Source of the DNA: Ephemeroptericola cinctiostellae
Lineage (GTDB): Bacteria; Pseudomonadota; Gammaproteobacteria; Burkholderiales; Burkholderiaceae
Length of the DNA: 64,000 nucleotides
Reading direction: 5' to 3'
Assembly: GCF_003339525.1 (NCBI RefSeq)
Contig: NZ_CP031124.1
Location: forward strand, 2,418,001 to 2,482,000
The position numbers and the translations under genes are program-made. The notes under the pieces were generated by a model, which did not search any database, was not told the origin of the DNA, and worked only from the letters and a program-made list of their open reading frames with translations. Shown here piece after piece: positions 46,820 through 56,743 of the stretch. Every line of letters begins with the position of its first letter. Position 1 is the stretch's first letter.

Positions 46820-47596
46820 TTACATCGGACGTGCAGGCAACACTTTGAGCGGGTCAATCTGTTTTGCATTCCAACGCACTTCAAAATACAGCTGCACACG
46901 CGGCGCATCGGTGCTGCCCATGCGAGCGATGGTCTGTCCCGCCACCACGTGATCGCCTTGCTGTACCGACAACGTGCTGTTGTTGGCATATACTGTGCTC
47001 CACACATCGTTGTGCTTAATCACCACCATGTTGCCATAGCCACGCAAGCTGTTGCCCGCATAAATCACTTCACCACCCGAAGCGGCCAACACAGGATCAC
47101 TTACATTACCAGCCAACACAATCCCTTTATTGCTCATCCCATCAAAGCGCTTCAACACAGAACCAGGAACCGGCCACATCCAACGTAAATTATTGGTGAT
47201 CTCGGGGCTGTTGGCCAATTCACTGTTGGCCGCAGCAGGTGGATTGGTTCGAGTCACCGACACCCCATTGCTGATCACAGGCGGTGACGTATTGGCTGAA
47301 GGATAAACCACCGCAGCACCCGAAGCATTCGAACGCACACGCAATTTCCAACCCACCTCGAGCTGATTCGGGTTGGTCAAACCATTCCAACGCATGATGT
47401 CTTGATAACTCACCCCATTCGCACGAGCAATCAACACCAGCGTATCACCCGACTTCACGCGGTACATGCCATTGCTGTCGGCACGGCGGCTCTGACCACT
47501 CGCACCACCACCGCTGCTCGTACCACACGCAACCAAAGTCAAACCAAGCCCCACCACAGTTAATGCCTTGATGAAACCTTTTTGCCAATTTTTCAT
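46820..47596 (-). CDS. nlpD: NlpD-like LysM/M23 lipoprotein
   Basis: 258 residues starting MKNWQKGF. Signal peptide ends in lipobox LVAC, so an outer-membrane lipoprotein. LysM peptidoglycan-binding domain at about residues 45-90 (YRVKSGDTLVLIARANGVS). C-terminal M23-like domain lacks the zinc ligands (GNMVVIKHNDVWSTVYANN has the fold only), as in NlpD, which activates the amidase AmiC instead of cutting peptidoglycan itself. Order surE-pcm-nlpD is conserved. Confidence 0.9.
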   Translation of the reverse strand: MKNWQKGFIKALTVVGLGLTLVACGTSSGGGASGQSRRADSNGMYRVKSGDTLVLIARANGVSYQDIMRWNGLTNPNQLEVGWKLRVRSNASGAAVVYPSANTSPPVISNGVSVTRTNPPAAANSELANSPEITNNLRWMWPVPGSVLKRFDGMSNKGIVLAGNVSDPVLAASGGEVIYAGNSLRGYGNMVVIKHNDVWSTVYANNSTLSVQQGDHVVAGQTIARMGSTDAPRVQLYFEVRWNAKQIDPLKVLPARPM

Positions 47597-47635
47597 ATCA
47601 TCCCTGCCTTTATCGTCACACAAAACACCTGTGCA

Positions 47636-48487
47636 TCAATCCTGAACACCACCCAAAAGCGGCACAAACCGCACAGGATCAAGCACCTCCCGCCGCCACT
47701 CATTCAACGCAGTCCGCGTGATTCGCACCAAATGCTGTTGCGCGTTGGCATCCACCACCACGGGCGCCACCAACACACCACCAATGCGCAACTGCTCTAA
47801 AAGCACCTGAGGAATCGCCAAACCCGCCGCCGCCAACATGATTCCATCAAATGGTGCCGCATCAGGCCAACCCAACATGCCATCGCCAAAACGCAAGTGC
47901 GGCACACTCGGCAACACAGCCTGCACTTGATTCAAATTAAACGCGGCCAAATTATACAGCGGCGCAATGCGCTCTATCGAATACACATCGTGCGCACACA
48001 ACGCCAACACCGCCGCTTGATAACCGCAGCCCGTGCCAATTTCCAATACTTTATTCACACCACCACCGACCCGCAGCAAAGCCGTCATGCGCGCCACCGT
48101 CGAAGGATGAGAAATCGTCTGGCCATGGCCAATTGGCAAAGCATCGTCATGGTACGCCCGCAAATAAAAGGCCTCATCAACAAACACATGGCGCGGCAAA
48201 CGCCCCATCGCCATCAACACCACCTCATCCGTCACGCCCGCACCACGCAAAGCATCCACCATCAACACACGCGCCTTGGTCAACACCTCAGGATGCTCAC
48301 GCCAATCGCTCGACGTGTTGCGCAAAGTATGCTCCTGCATGATCGAATACAACGACGACGCAGGCGTCGGCGCAAATGATTTGGACACCAACGGCCTCGC
48401 CTCACGCTCCATCTGCGCACGTAACCAAGCCCGTTGAACTTCAGTCAACGGCTCAAACTTTGGTTTTTTAGGAGGCGAATGTGCCAT
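47636..48487 (-). CDS. pcm: Protein-L-isoaspartate O-methyltransferase
   Basis: 283 residues. Methylates isoaspartyl residues for protein repair. VLEIGTGCGYQAAVLA is the SAM motif; GHGQTISHPSTVARMT and DGIMLAAAGLAIPQVLLEQL are typical of Pcm. An N-terminal extension of about 65 residues beyond the E. coli enzyme is usual in Burkholderiales. Lies between surE and nlpD as a putative operon. Confidence 0.93.
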   Translation of the reverse strand: MAHSPPKKPKFEPLTEVQRAWLRAQMEREARPLVSKSFAPTPASSLYSIMQEHTLRNTSSDWREHPEVLTKARVLMVDALRGAGVTDEVVLMAMGRLPRHVFVDEAFYLRAYHDDALPIGHGQTISHPSTVARMTALLRVGGGVNKVLEIGTGCGYQAAVLALCAHDVYSIERIAPLYNLAAFNLNQVQAVLPSVPHLRFGDGMLGWPDAAPFDGIMLAAAGLAIPQVLLEQLRIGGVLVAPVVVDANAQQHLVRITRTALNEWRREVLDPVRFVPLLGGVQD

Positions 48488-48514
48488 ATTTTTTCTAATG
48501 ATTCCAATGATTCA

Positions 48515-49267
48515 TCACAACAAACCGTTGACCAAAGATGCCGTATCCGCCATCGACGCATACCCCGTCAAATCCACTTGCAACGGTGTCACGGACACAC
48601 GCCCCTGCGCCGTTGCATGAAAATCAGTGCCATCCGCCCCATCTTTCACCTCACCCGCCGCACCAATCCAATAATGCGCCTCACCACGGTGATTGCTCAT
48701 CACATGCACATTTTGAGCCGTATGGCGACGCCCCAAACGTGTCACTTCAAAACCTTTTAACTCAGCCAACGGCACATTTGGAATGTTGATGTTCCACAAC
48801 AAAGCCGTGCGAATATTTTTTTCTAAAAACATCTGCACAAACTGACGCGCCACCTGCGCAGCCGCCTCAATCTCACCCCAACCTCGATTCACCTGAGAAA
48901 AAGCCAACGACGGCACACCCGACAAAAACCCCTCCATTGCCGCAGCCACAGTCCCAGAATACAAAGTGTCATCACCCATGTTTTGACCGTTATTGATACC
49001 CGACACCACGATATCTGGACGGTGCTCAAAAAAACCCGTGCTCGCCAAATGCACACAATCCGTCGGCGTCCCATTCACCGTATAAAAACCATTGTCCGTT
49101 TGACGCACATTCAACGGACGATCCAACGTCAATGAATTCGACGCACCACTGCGATTTTGATCGGGCGCCATCACCGTCACATCACCCAAATCTTTCAACG
49201 CGTGATACAACGCCTCAATCCCAGGTGCATGATAGCCATCGTCATTGCTGATTAAAATTCTTGCCAT
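48515..49267 (-). CDS. surE: 5'/3'-nucleotidase SurE
   Basis: About 250 residues; two ATGs possible (49276, 49267), the inner one giving [11 protein letters not shown] as usual for the family. Metal-binding ISNDDG, GASNSLT, GTPTDCV and [19 protein letters not shown] match SurE, a survival-linked nucleotidase. First gene of surE-pcm-nlpD-rlmD. Likely promoter in the region 49290-49370. Confidence 0.94.
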   Translation of the reverse strand: MARILISNDDGYHAPGIEALYHALKDLGDVTVMAPDQNRSGASNSLTLDRPLNVRQTDNGFYTVNGTPTDCVHLASTGFFEHRPDIVVSGINNGQNMGDDTLYSGTVAAAMEGFLSGVPSLAFSQVNRGWGEIEAAAQVARQFVQMFLEKNIRTALLWNINIPNVPLAELKGFEVTRLGRRHTAQNVHVMSNHRGEAHYWIGAAGEVKDGADGTDFHATAQGRVSVTPLQVDLTGYASMADTASLVNGLL

Positions 49268-49363
49268 TGTTGCCATTGCCCCTTATTCACCTCAAAGTAT
49301 ATCCACGATCTAAACCATGGACTTGATTAGACCACATTATAATGAGTTTGAGCATTATTGGAC

Positions 49364-49391
49364 TTGCTTTAAGTCAAAAAAACGCTATAAT
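49364..49391 (+). promoter_or_regulatory. tRNA-Pro promoter
   Basis: -35 TTGCTT (49364-49369), 16-base spacer, -10 TATAAT (49386-49391), ending nine bases before the tRNA. G+C-rich discriminator GTGCGCTCT follows, as expected for stable-RNA promoters. Confidence 0.8.
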
Positions 49392-49399
49392 GTGCGCTC

Positions 49400-49477
<78 letters not shown>

Positions 49478-49486
49478 AATATAGTA

Positions 49487-50229
49487 GGGTCTTAGGAAGC
49501 AAACGCATTAAAATATGCGCTAAGCTCTTGAGACCAAATGAAAAACAAGTACTTCAAACATTCAAAAATTAGCGAAGCGAAGTTTCGCCAAATTTTACGG
49601 TATTTTGCCCTTGATTTAACGGCAACGGAATGTGCTGCGTTAAGCGGCATATCCGTTCGTTCAATCAACACCATTTACCTCAAGATTCGTCGTCGTTTGG
49701 TGATTGTTTGTCTCCAAGGCTCACCACTCAAAGGAGAGTTGGAAGCCGACGAATCATATTTTGGTCCGCATCGTGTTCGAGGTAAACGCGGACGTGGTGC
49801 TTCAGGTAAAACCATCGTGTTTGGTTTACTCAAACGTGATGGCAATATCTACACTGAGATTGTGCCTGATGCTTCCAAAGCCAGCCTGCAAGCCATTATT
49901 CGTGGGAAAGCAGACATTAACAGCGTTATCCATACCGATGGTTGGCGCGGCTATAATGGCTTGGTGGACATCGGGTTTGATAAACACTTCCGGGTGAATC
50001 ATGGTGCCGATGAGTTTGTAAATGGTTCTAATCATGTGAATGGGATAGAATCATTCTGGAGCTATGCTAAACGTCGTTTGGTTCAGTTTAACGGCGTTCC
50101 GAAAAACACATTTTTACTGCATTTGAAGGAAACTGAATTTAGGTTTAACCATCGCAAAAGCGACTTGTATAAAGTGCTTCTTAACATGCTGCGAGATGAG
50201 CCGTTATTGAATTCTGCTTCCTAAGACCC
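49487..50229 (+). mobile_element. IS1595-family insertion sequence
   Basis: 743 bases bounded by perfect 15-bp inverted repeats: GGGTCTTAGGAAGCA (49487-49501) and TGCTTCCTAAGACCC (50215-50229). One transposase gene fills most of it. The eight flanking bases differ on the two sides (atatagta and gttattat), so no target duplication is visible. Placed right after a tRNA gene. Confidence 0.9.
49538..50224 (+). CDS. IS1595/ISXO2-like transposase
   Basis: 228 residues. N-terminal helical DNA-binding part (FRQILRYFALDLTATECAAL), then a DDE/DDN-type core: ELEADESYFG, IHTDGWRGYNGL and HVNGIESFWSYAKRRL, the ISXO2-like (DDE_Tnp_IS1595) signature. Frame is intact from ATG to TAA and the stop lies inside the right inverted repeat, so it may still be active. 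The usual N-terminal zinc-ribbon of larger IS1595 members is absent, as in short members. Confidence 0.92.
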   Translation: MKNKYFKHSKISEAKFRQILRYFALDLTATECAALSGISVRSINTIYLKIRRRLVIVCLQGSPLKGELEADESYFGPHRVRGKRGRGASGKTIVFGLLKRDGNIYTEIVPDASKASLQAIIRGKADINSVIHTDGWRGYNGLVDIGFDKHFRVNHGADEFVNGSNHVNGIESFWSYAKRRLVQFNGVPKNTFLLHLKETEFRFNHRKSDLYKVLLNMLRDEPLLNSAS

Positions 50230-50614
50230 GTTATTATTTAACCATTCTGTTTTTATCAGTGTTGTAACAGTGATTTGGCCATTATAAGTCGCTGTCATCT
50301 ATGACAACAGCCAAAAAATGATACTTGAAAACAAAAGCTGTTAAAAAAGCAGCGGCTGGTTTGCAGTTCAGTACATCGAAGAACTGCTGTTATGCGTAGT
50401 CATCTAAAAGTTGTCTTAAATTTTATAAGGCTTGCCTGTTTCGATTAAGGATGGTTGACTTCCTCAAAGCCCATTTGTTTCACATCCATGCTGGCTTCTC
50501 TTTTATTTTTTATCATGGTTCGCATGATATGGAGCCAGAATGCATGTCTGTCAGTAAAACAGCGGTATTCATGGTGTTTTCATTGCAACGTCAATGATTT
50601 GCTTAAAAAACAAT
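50230..50614. other. Non-coding stretch between IS and DnaA-box array
   Basis: 385 bases with no convincing gene. It contains an imperfect GCTGTCAT/ATGACA hairpin at about 50291-50311. A 93-codon open frame (from 50455) lacks a ribosome site and runs into the repeat array, so it is not called. Confidence 0.5.
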
Positions 50615-51565
50615 CAAACCAGTACAACCATTTGTTTTTAATAAACTTTCAGTCTTTTATACAACACAACCCACACGCTTATCCACAGCTTTTGTGGACA
50701 ATGCACTTAAAAACCATCAAAAAATACGGTAAATGACTGCAAAGTGACTGCAAAATGGTCATGAAGTGATGAGACATTGCTGTTTCAACCATTTTTCACC
50801 ATAAATAAGCGTGTTGCTTACATTTTATACAAATCAGGCTAACCAATTGTTTTTTATTATATTTTCATGTTTTATACAGCACAACCCACACGCTTATCCA
50901 CAGCTTTTGTGGACAATGCACTTAAAAAACCATCAAAAAATACGGTAAATGACTGCAAAGTGACTGCTTCATAGTCATGAAGTGATGAGACATTGCTGTT
51001 TCAACCATTTTTCACCATAAATAAGCGTGTTGCTTACATTTTATACAAATCAGGCTAACCACTTGTTTTTCATCATTTTTTCATATTTTATACAGCACAA
51101 CCCACACGCTTATCCACAGCTTTTGTGGACAATGCACTTAAAAACCATTGAAAAATATGGTAAACAATCACGAAGTGACTGCAAAATAGTCATAAAATGA
51201 TGAGACATTGCTGCTTCAACCATTTTTCACCATAAATAAGCGTGTTGCTTACATTTTATACAAATCAGGCTAACCACTTGTTTTTCATCATTTTTTCATA
51301 TTTTATACAGCACAACCCACACGCTTATCCACAGCTTTTGTGGACAATGCGCTTAAAAAACATAAAAAACACAGTAAATGGTCGCAAAGTGACTGCAAAA
51401 AGGTCATGAAGTGACAATGCATTGCCGTTTCAATCATTTTTCACCTTAAATAAACGTGTTGCTTATATTTTACACAAATCAAGTTAACCACTTGTTTTTC
51501 ATGGTGTTTTGATGTTTTATACAACGTAACCCACATGCTTATCCACAATTTTTGTGGACAGTGAT
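50615..51565. repeat. Tandem array of ~215-bp units, each with an inverted DnaA-box pair
   Basis: Four near-identical units plus partial ends. Each contains a perfect DnaA box TTATCCACA at 50679, 50894, 51110, 51325 and 51539 (spacing 215, 216, 215, 214), followed five bases later by an opposing TGTGGACAA, whose reverse complement TTGTCCACA is one base off consensus. The second end is TGTGGACAG in the last copy. Shared unit parts include an A+T-rich stretch ending TTTTATACA, the word GTGACTGCAAA, GATGAGACATTGCTG and ATAAGCGTGTTGCTTA. No gene is encoded. Likely binds DnaA: a titration site or an origin-like element. The array lies between an IS/tRNA-Pro and a Kbp-like gene. Confidence 0.9.
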
Positions 51566-51617
51566 CTGCTCTCTTTTTCACGGTGTGCTGTGTATCCTTA
51601 TGTGCGAAACGGAGCGC

Positions 51618-51650
51618 CATAAAAAAAACCAGCTGAAGCTGGTTTTTTTA
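51618..51650 (-). terminator. Terminator after the BON-LysM gene
   Basis: Stem AACCAGC / GCTGGTT (51627-51633, 51638-51644), tetraloop TGAA, flanked by A and T runs on both sides, so bidirectional in form. It insulates the DnaA-box array from the gene to its right. Confidence 0.93.
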
Positions 51651-51660
51651 ACATGGCACA

Positions 51661-52131
51661 TTACAGTTTTGGAATGCGCAAGTTTTGACCTGGGTAGATT
51701 TTGTCTGGTGAGCTCAACATTGGTTTGTTGGCTTCAAAAATCACATTGTATTTGTTTGCATCGCCGTACACTTCTTTGGAAATGTGTGACAATGTGTCGC
51801 CCGATTGAACGGTGTGGAACTGTGGCTCTTCAGCTGCAGGTGCTGTCATGTTGTCATTCACACATGAAACGCCGCTGACGTTGCCTGCGCATAACAAAAT
51901 TTTCTCTTTGTCTTCTTGTGTCGCAGCATCGCCCGATACAGTCACGGTTGAAGTTGCACCATCAAAAGCCACTGCCAAATTACTTGCGCCCAAACCCATT
52001 GAGCTGATGTAATCAAGAATCGCTTGTGAAGCACTTTGATTCGCGGCGGCTGGATCTGCAGCTTGCTCTTCTTCATGTTTGCTGCCAAACAATTTTTGAC
52101 CGGCTTCTTTTAAGAAACTGAACATACCCAT
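51661..52131 (-). CDS. kbp: BON-LysM protein, Kbp/YgaU-like
   Basis: 156 residues, no signal peptide. Begins MGMFSFLKEAGQKLFG; BON domain about residues 30-95 (GATSTVTVSGDAATQEDKEK), LysM about 105-155 (HTVQSGDTLSHISKEVYGD and IFEANKPMLSSPDKIYPGQ). Same architecture and wording as E. coli Kbp (YgaU), a cytoplasmic potassium-binding protein used in osmotic stress. AGGAG site. Potassium binding is inferred from the homology. Confidence 0.88.
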   Translation of the reverse strand: MGMFSFLKEAGQKLFGSKHEEEQAADPAAANQSASQAILDYISSMGLGASNLAVAFDGATSTVTVSGDAATQEDKEKILLCAGNVSGVSCVNDNMTAPAAEEPQFHTVQSGDTLSHISKEVYGDANKYNVIFEANKPMLSSPDKIYPGQNLRIPKL

Positions 52132-52223
52132 AATGAACTCCTGATAATAAATTCTTCAAATTGTCGCATGCGACAGTCCTTGCAGCTCAATCGTGAACTG
52201 CGATATGAGCATAACACAAAAAT

Positions 52224-52256
52224 AAAAAAGTGAAAGCCTGCGCTTTCACTTTTTTA
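52224..52256 (-). terminator. Terminator after pssA
   Basis: Stem AGTGAAAGC / GCTTTCACT (52229-52237, 52242-52250), tetraloop CTGC, with A run before and T run after, so functional in form on both strands. Confidence 0.88.
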
Positions 52257-52323
52257 CGAGCTTGAATATTAAATGCCTTTAGGCGCGTGTGCAACAAATC
52301 ATGAGCAATGGTGGTTGCCTGCT

Positions 52324-53121
52324 TTATGGCTGTCGATGTAATTTGTGCATAGCACCCAATACATAACCAGACAAAGCATAAGCCACAAACAAAGCAAACA
52401 GCATCAATGATGGTTTCATGGTGACCGCCAGCATGATACCAACAAACAAGAGCAACTTTGGAAACGTCACCGAGTGGCGAATGTCCATGGCTTTACCGCT
52501 GTAATAAGGTAAATTCGTAATCATCGATATGCCCGCAAACAACGTGATCGCCAGTGCGCAATATGGTAAATATGCGCCTTCAATGAACACCCTCTCTTCA
52601 GACACCAGCCACACAAAACCCGCGACCAAAGCAGCCGCAGATGGGCTGGGTAAACCTTGAAAATAACGTTTGTCGACGACACCAATGTTGGCATTGAATC
52701 GAGCCAAACGCAGTGCCGCGCACACGCAATAAATAAAGGCGACGATTAAACCCAAGCGCCCCAACCCGAGTCCTTTGAGCTGCCATTCGTAGACGATCAA
52801 GGCTGGTGCAACGCCAAATGAGACCATGTCCGCCAAGCTGTCGTATTGTTCGCCAAACGCGCTTTGGGTGTTGGTCAAACGCGCCACGCGGCCATCCATG
52901 CCATCGAGCACCATTGAACAAAAAATAGCAATTGCGGCATCACTGAACTCACCATTCATGGCTTTGATGATGGCAAAAAAAGCACAAAATAACGCCGCCG
53001 TCGTGAAGGCATTGGGCAGCAGGTAGATGCTTTTATGACGATGCGCACGAACAATGGGATCCTGCACATCGTCGTCTTCGCTCACAACACGCAAATGGCT
53101 TGGTTTTTCACGTTGATCCAT
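52324..53121 (-). CDS. pssA: CDP-diacylglycerol--serine O-phosphatidyltransferase
   Basis: 265 residues from ATG at 53121 (GGGGAG just upstream); longer frames overlap psd and lack a site. Integral membrane CDP-alcohol phosphatidyltransferase: motif DGMDGRVARLTNTQSAFGEQ followed by YDSLAD gives the conserved Asp set. About seven hydrophobic helices. Makes phosphatidylserine for psd. The cytoplasmic N-terminal 35 residues are charged. Type II, Bacillus-like Pss rather than E. coli PssA. Confidence 0.93.
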   Translation of the reverse strand: MDQREKPSHLRVVSEDDDVQDPIVRAHRHKSIYLLPNAFTTAALFCAFFAIIKAMNGEFSDAAIAIFCSMVLDGMDGRVARLTNTQSAFGEQYDSLADMVSFGVAPALIVYEWQLKGLGLGRLGLIVAFIYCVCAALRLARFNANIGVVDKRYFQGLPSPSAAALVAGFVWLVSEERVFIEGAYLPYCALAITLFAGISMITNLPYYSGKAMDIRHSVTFPKLLLFVGIMLAVTMKPSLMLFALFVAYALSGYVLGAMHKLHRQP

Positions 53122-53185
53122 TCGACTCCCCATTTGATGATCTTTTGATGGCTTATGCAACAAGTTGTTAACCCACAGTTTCAAA

Positions 53186-53887
53186 TCAGTGGGTTTCAAT
53201 GGATGCCGCCACAGTAGGCTCAACAAGGTCAGCTTGCGCCAATTGAGCCAACACAGTGGTTGAGGCCGAGACCGTGTCACCAATGCTCACGCGTGGTATG
53301 GCATCCAATGGCAAATACACGTCCACACGCGAACCGAAGCGGATAAAACCATAACGCTCACCGCGCCTGGCTTGATGTCCCACGCCCACGTAGCACAAAA
53401 TACGACGGGCAATCAAACCTGCAACTTGTACGCTGGTAACGGTTTGGTTGTCTTTGGTTTTAATCACCAAAGCGTTGCGTTCGTTTTGCTCTGATGCTTT
53501 GGCCAAGTCGGCATTGAAAAATTGACCTGGAAAATAATGGGCTTTCACCACTTCACCATCAACAGGCATGCGGTTTGAATGCACATTGAAAACGTTCATG
53601 AACACTGAAATTTTCAATGCATCACGATCGGCGTAAATGTCGCGGGTTTTCTCAACCACAATCACGCGGCCATCGGCGGGCGAGAGCACCGCTCCAGCTT
53701 GTTGTGGGATGTCACGTGCGGGATCACGGAAAAACTGCACAACAAAAGCGGCAATGATGTAAAACGGCAGTGCCCAACCAAAGCCACCCAAGAAATGAAT
53801 CAACAATGCTAAAAACACCGCAATACCAATGAATAGCCAGCCCTCACGGGCCAAGAGTGGATGCGGATAGTTTGAGTTACCAGACAT
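53186..53887 (-). CDS. psd: Phosphatidylserine decarboxylase proenzyme
   Basis: 233 residues from [12 protein letters not shown]; the longer frame to 53956 is unlikely. Short Psd (type III/A) with two N-terminal transmembrane segments ([19 protein letters not shown]). Autocleavage site GS in [12 protein letters not shown] forms the pyruvoyl group. [13 protein letters not shown] and [14 protein letters not shown] are family motifs. Converts phosphatidylserine to phosphatidylethanolamine; paired with pssA downstream. Confidence 0.93.
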   Translation of the reverse strand: MSGNSNYPHPLLAREGWLFIGIAVFLALLIHFLGGFGWALPFYIIAAFVVQFFRDPARDIPQQAGAVLSPADGRVIVVEKTRDIYADRDALKISVFMNVFNVHSNRMPVDGEVVKAHYFPGQFFNADLAKASEQNERNALVIKTKDNQTVTSVQVAGLIARRILCYVGVGHQARRGERYGFIRFGSRVDVYLPLDAIPRVSIGDTVSASTTVLAQLAQADLVEPTVAASIETH

Positions 53888-53986
53888 AATGTGCTCACAA
53901 AAATTGTAATAAGAATAGTCGAAACGGTGATGTGCCCATTGAAAATTCAATTTCAAACATGCATCATCACCGCCTAAGCCATCATT

Positions 53987-54736
53987 TTACTTCATTTTCG
54001 CAGCAATCCAAAGACTTAACTGTATGGTCTGTTTGCTGGGTTCTACGGTCGGCTCCGCAACATCCATTGCCGCGGGTGCTGCAGCAAGCATACTTTTGGC
54101 ACGCATGAATTCCATGCCACCACCACCGCCGCCGCAACCACGGCTGCCCGTCATGTCAATGTGCGTGATCTGCCATGCATTCGGTTTACCCATGGCTTCA
54201 GAAATCGAGCGCAAACGCATTTGCACATCATCAAACGCTTGGCTGTACAGCTTTTGCTGGGCAGCCTTGGCCGCTTCTGGGCTGAGGAAGGTGTTCATGC
54301 CATTGATCGTCACGCCTGACTCCTGCAACAGACTGACCAAAGCGGGAACTTCGGATGGATTTTTGCTTTCCAGCAGGAAAGATTGTTCAACCGTCCAATC
54401 TTTGCTTTGCCCTTTGGGTGTATACGATTGATAGGTGTTGTAATTTTGGTTGCTGATGTCAACTTTTGGATAGTTGGCTTTGACAAGACGAATCGCTTCG
54501 GTCATTTTTTTATTCACTTCGTCAGCAGCAATGCGTTTGTCGCGGTTTTCCGCTTTATAGGACACGTTGACATTGGCTGAATCTTGCATGATGTCTTGCT
54601 GTGCTGATGCGCACAATTCAACCAATGTACCATTTTGATTGATGTTGTTGAGCGTTTGGGCATTCGCTGTGCCCGCTTGAACAAACAAACCTGCAAAAGG
54701 CAAGGCCAGTAAGCAGTTTTTTAAAATTGGGTGCAT
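53987..54736 (-). CDS. SIMPL-domain (DUF541) periplasmic protein
   Basis: 249 residues with a signal peptide (CLLALPFAGLFVQAGTANA). SIMPL/DUF541 domain: VNVSYKAENRDKRIAADEVN and AAQQKLYSQAFDDVQMRLRS-like helical region; a Gly cluster (GCGGGGGG) near residue 200. The family is of uncertain biochemical role, sometimes tied to oxidative stress or membrane protein quality. AAAGGAAA site. Lies alone between psd and ilvC, same strand. Confidence 0.85.
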   Translation of the reverse strand: MHPILKNCLLALPFAGLFVQAGTANAQTLNNINQNGTLVELCASAQQDIMQDSANVNVSYKAENRDKRIAADEVNKKMTEAIRLVKANYPKVDISNQNYNTYQSYTPKGQSKDWTVEQSFLLESKNPSEVPALVSLLQESGVTINGMNTFLSPEAAKAAQQKLYSQAFDDVQMRLRSISEAMGKPNAWQITHIDMTGSRGCGGGGGGMEFMRAKSMLAAAPAAMDVAEPTVEPSKQTIQLSLWIAAKMK

Positions 54737-54940
54737 GTTTTTTTTCCTTTAATCATTGGGGTTGTTTTGTCGCAAATTGTATAGTGAAGTCCACAAAAAA
54801 CCAGCGGTGTTGTTTTGCATTTTTTTGAGGCCCATGGGTCTTGCGCAGGTTATCCGTTGAGCATTTCTAAATTCAAATCATCACAAGATAGGGTTTTACT
54901 TTGATATTAACGATACAACACGATACAAAACAATGGGCAA

Positions 54941-54980
54941 CAAAAAAGCAGGTACGCTTTGTATAGCGTACCTGCTTTTA
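54941..54980 (-). terminator. Terminator after ilvC
   Basis: 15-bp perfect stem AAAAGCAGGTACGCT / AGCGTACCTGCTTTT (54943-54957, 54964-54978), 6-base loop, followed on the minus strand by TTTTTTG. The rest of the 54737-55046 gap holds nothing recognised. Confidence 0.95.
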
Positions 54981-55046
54981 AGGCATCAATCAACCGATTC
55001 GTTGACGACTTAAAACATCGAACTTAAAACATCATCAAGGATTTGA

Positions 55047-56250
<1,204 letters not shown>

Positions 56251-56742
56251 TTAAATGCGCATCATCCGTTCACCACGCCCAATGCCCGAAGCACCTGTGC
56301 GCACAGTTTCCAAAATCAACGCACGATCAATCGATTGAATGAATGCGCTCAACTTAGCAGAATCACCCGTTAACTCGATCGTGTACGATTTTTCGGTCAC
56401 ATCAACGATCTGACCACGGAAAATATCCGCCACACGTTTAATTTCTTCACGGTCTTTGCCCACCGCACGCACTTTAACCATCATCAACTCGCGTTCAATG
56501 TGTGCACCATCGGTCAAGTCATTGACTTTCACCACTTCAATCAAGCGATTCAATTGCTTGGTGATTTGCTCCAACACATCATCCGAGCCCGATGTGACAA
56601 TGGTCATGCGCGACAAAGACACGTCTTCGGTCGGTGCAACAGACAAGGCTTCAATGTTGTAACCACGTGCTGAAAACAAGCCGACCACGCGCGACAATGC
56701 GCCCGGTTCATTTTCGAGCAATACTGAAATAATGCGTCGCAT
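56251..56742 (-). CDS. ilvH: Acetolactate synthase small (regulatory) subunit
   Basis: 163 residues. N-terminal ACT domain (RRIISVLLENEPGALSRVVG) for valine feedback; second half with MMVKVRAVGKDREEIKRVAD, typical of IlvH. Binds the catalytic subunit encoded just upstream (one-base gap). TAGGAGAG site inside the ilvB end. Activates and confers valine inhibition in the family. Confidence 0.95.
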   Translation of the reverse strand: MRRIISVLLENEPGALSRVVGLFSARGYNIEALSVAPTEDVSLSRMTIVTSGSDDVLEQITKQLNRLIEVVKVNDLTDGAHIERELMMVKVRAVGKDREEIKRVADIFRGQIVDVTEKSYTIELTGDSAKLSAFIQSIDRALILETVRTGASGIGRGERMMRI

Positions 56743-56743
56743 A

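Noticed and set aside
50455..50736. 93-codon plus-strand gene before the repeat array
   Set aside because: TTG start without a ribosome site, runs into the repeated DNA, no recognisable protein features.
50615..51565. CRISPR array
   Set aside because: The units are about 215 bp and similar throughout; there are no short constant repeats separated by unique spacers, and no cas genes.
50615..51565. Firm call of the chromosomal origin
   Set aside because: Neighbouring genes are not the usual origin genes and gene direction does not switch at the array; left as a hypothesis only.
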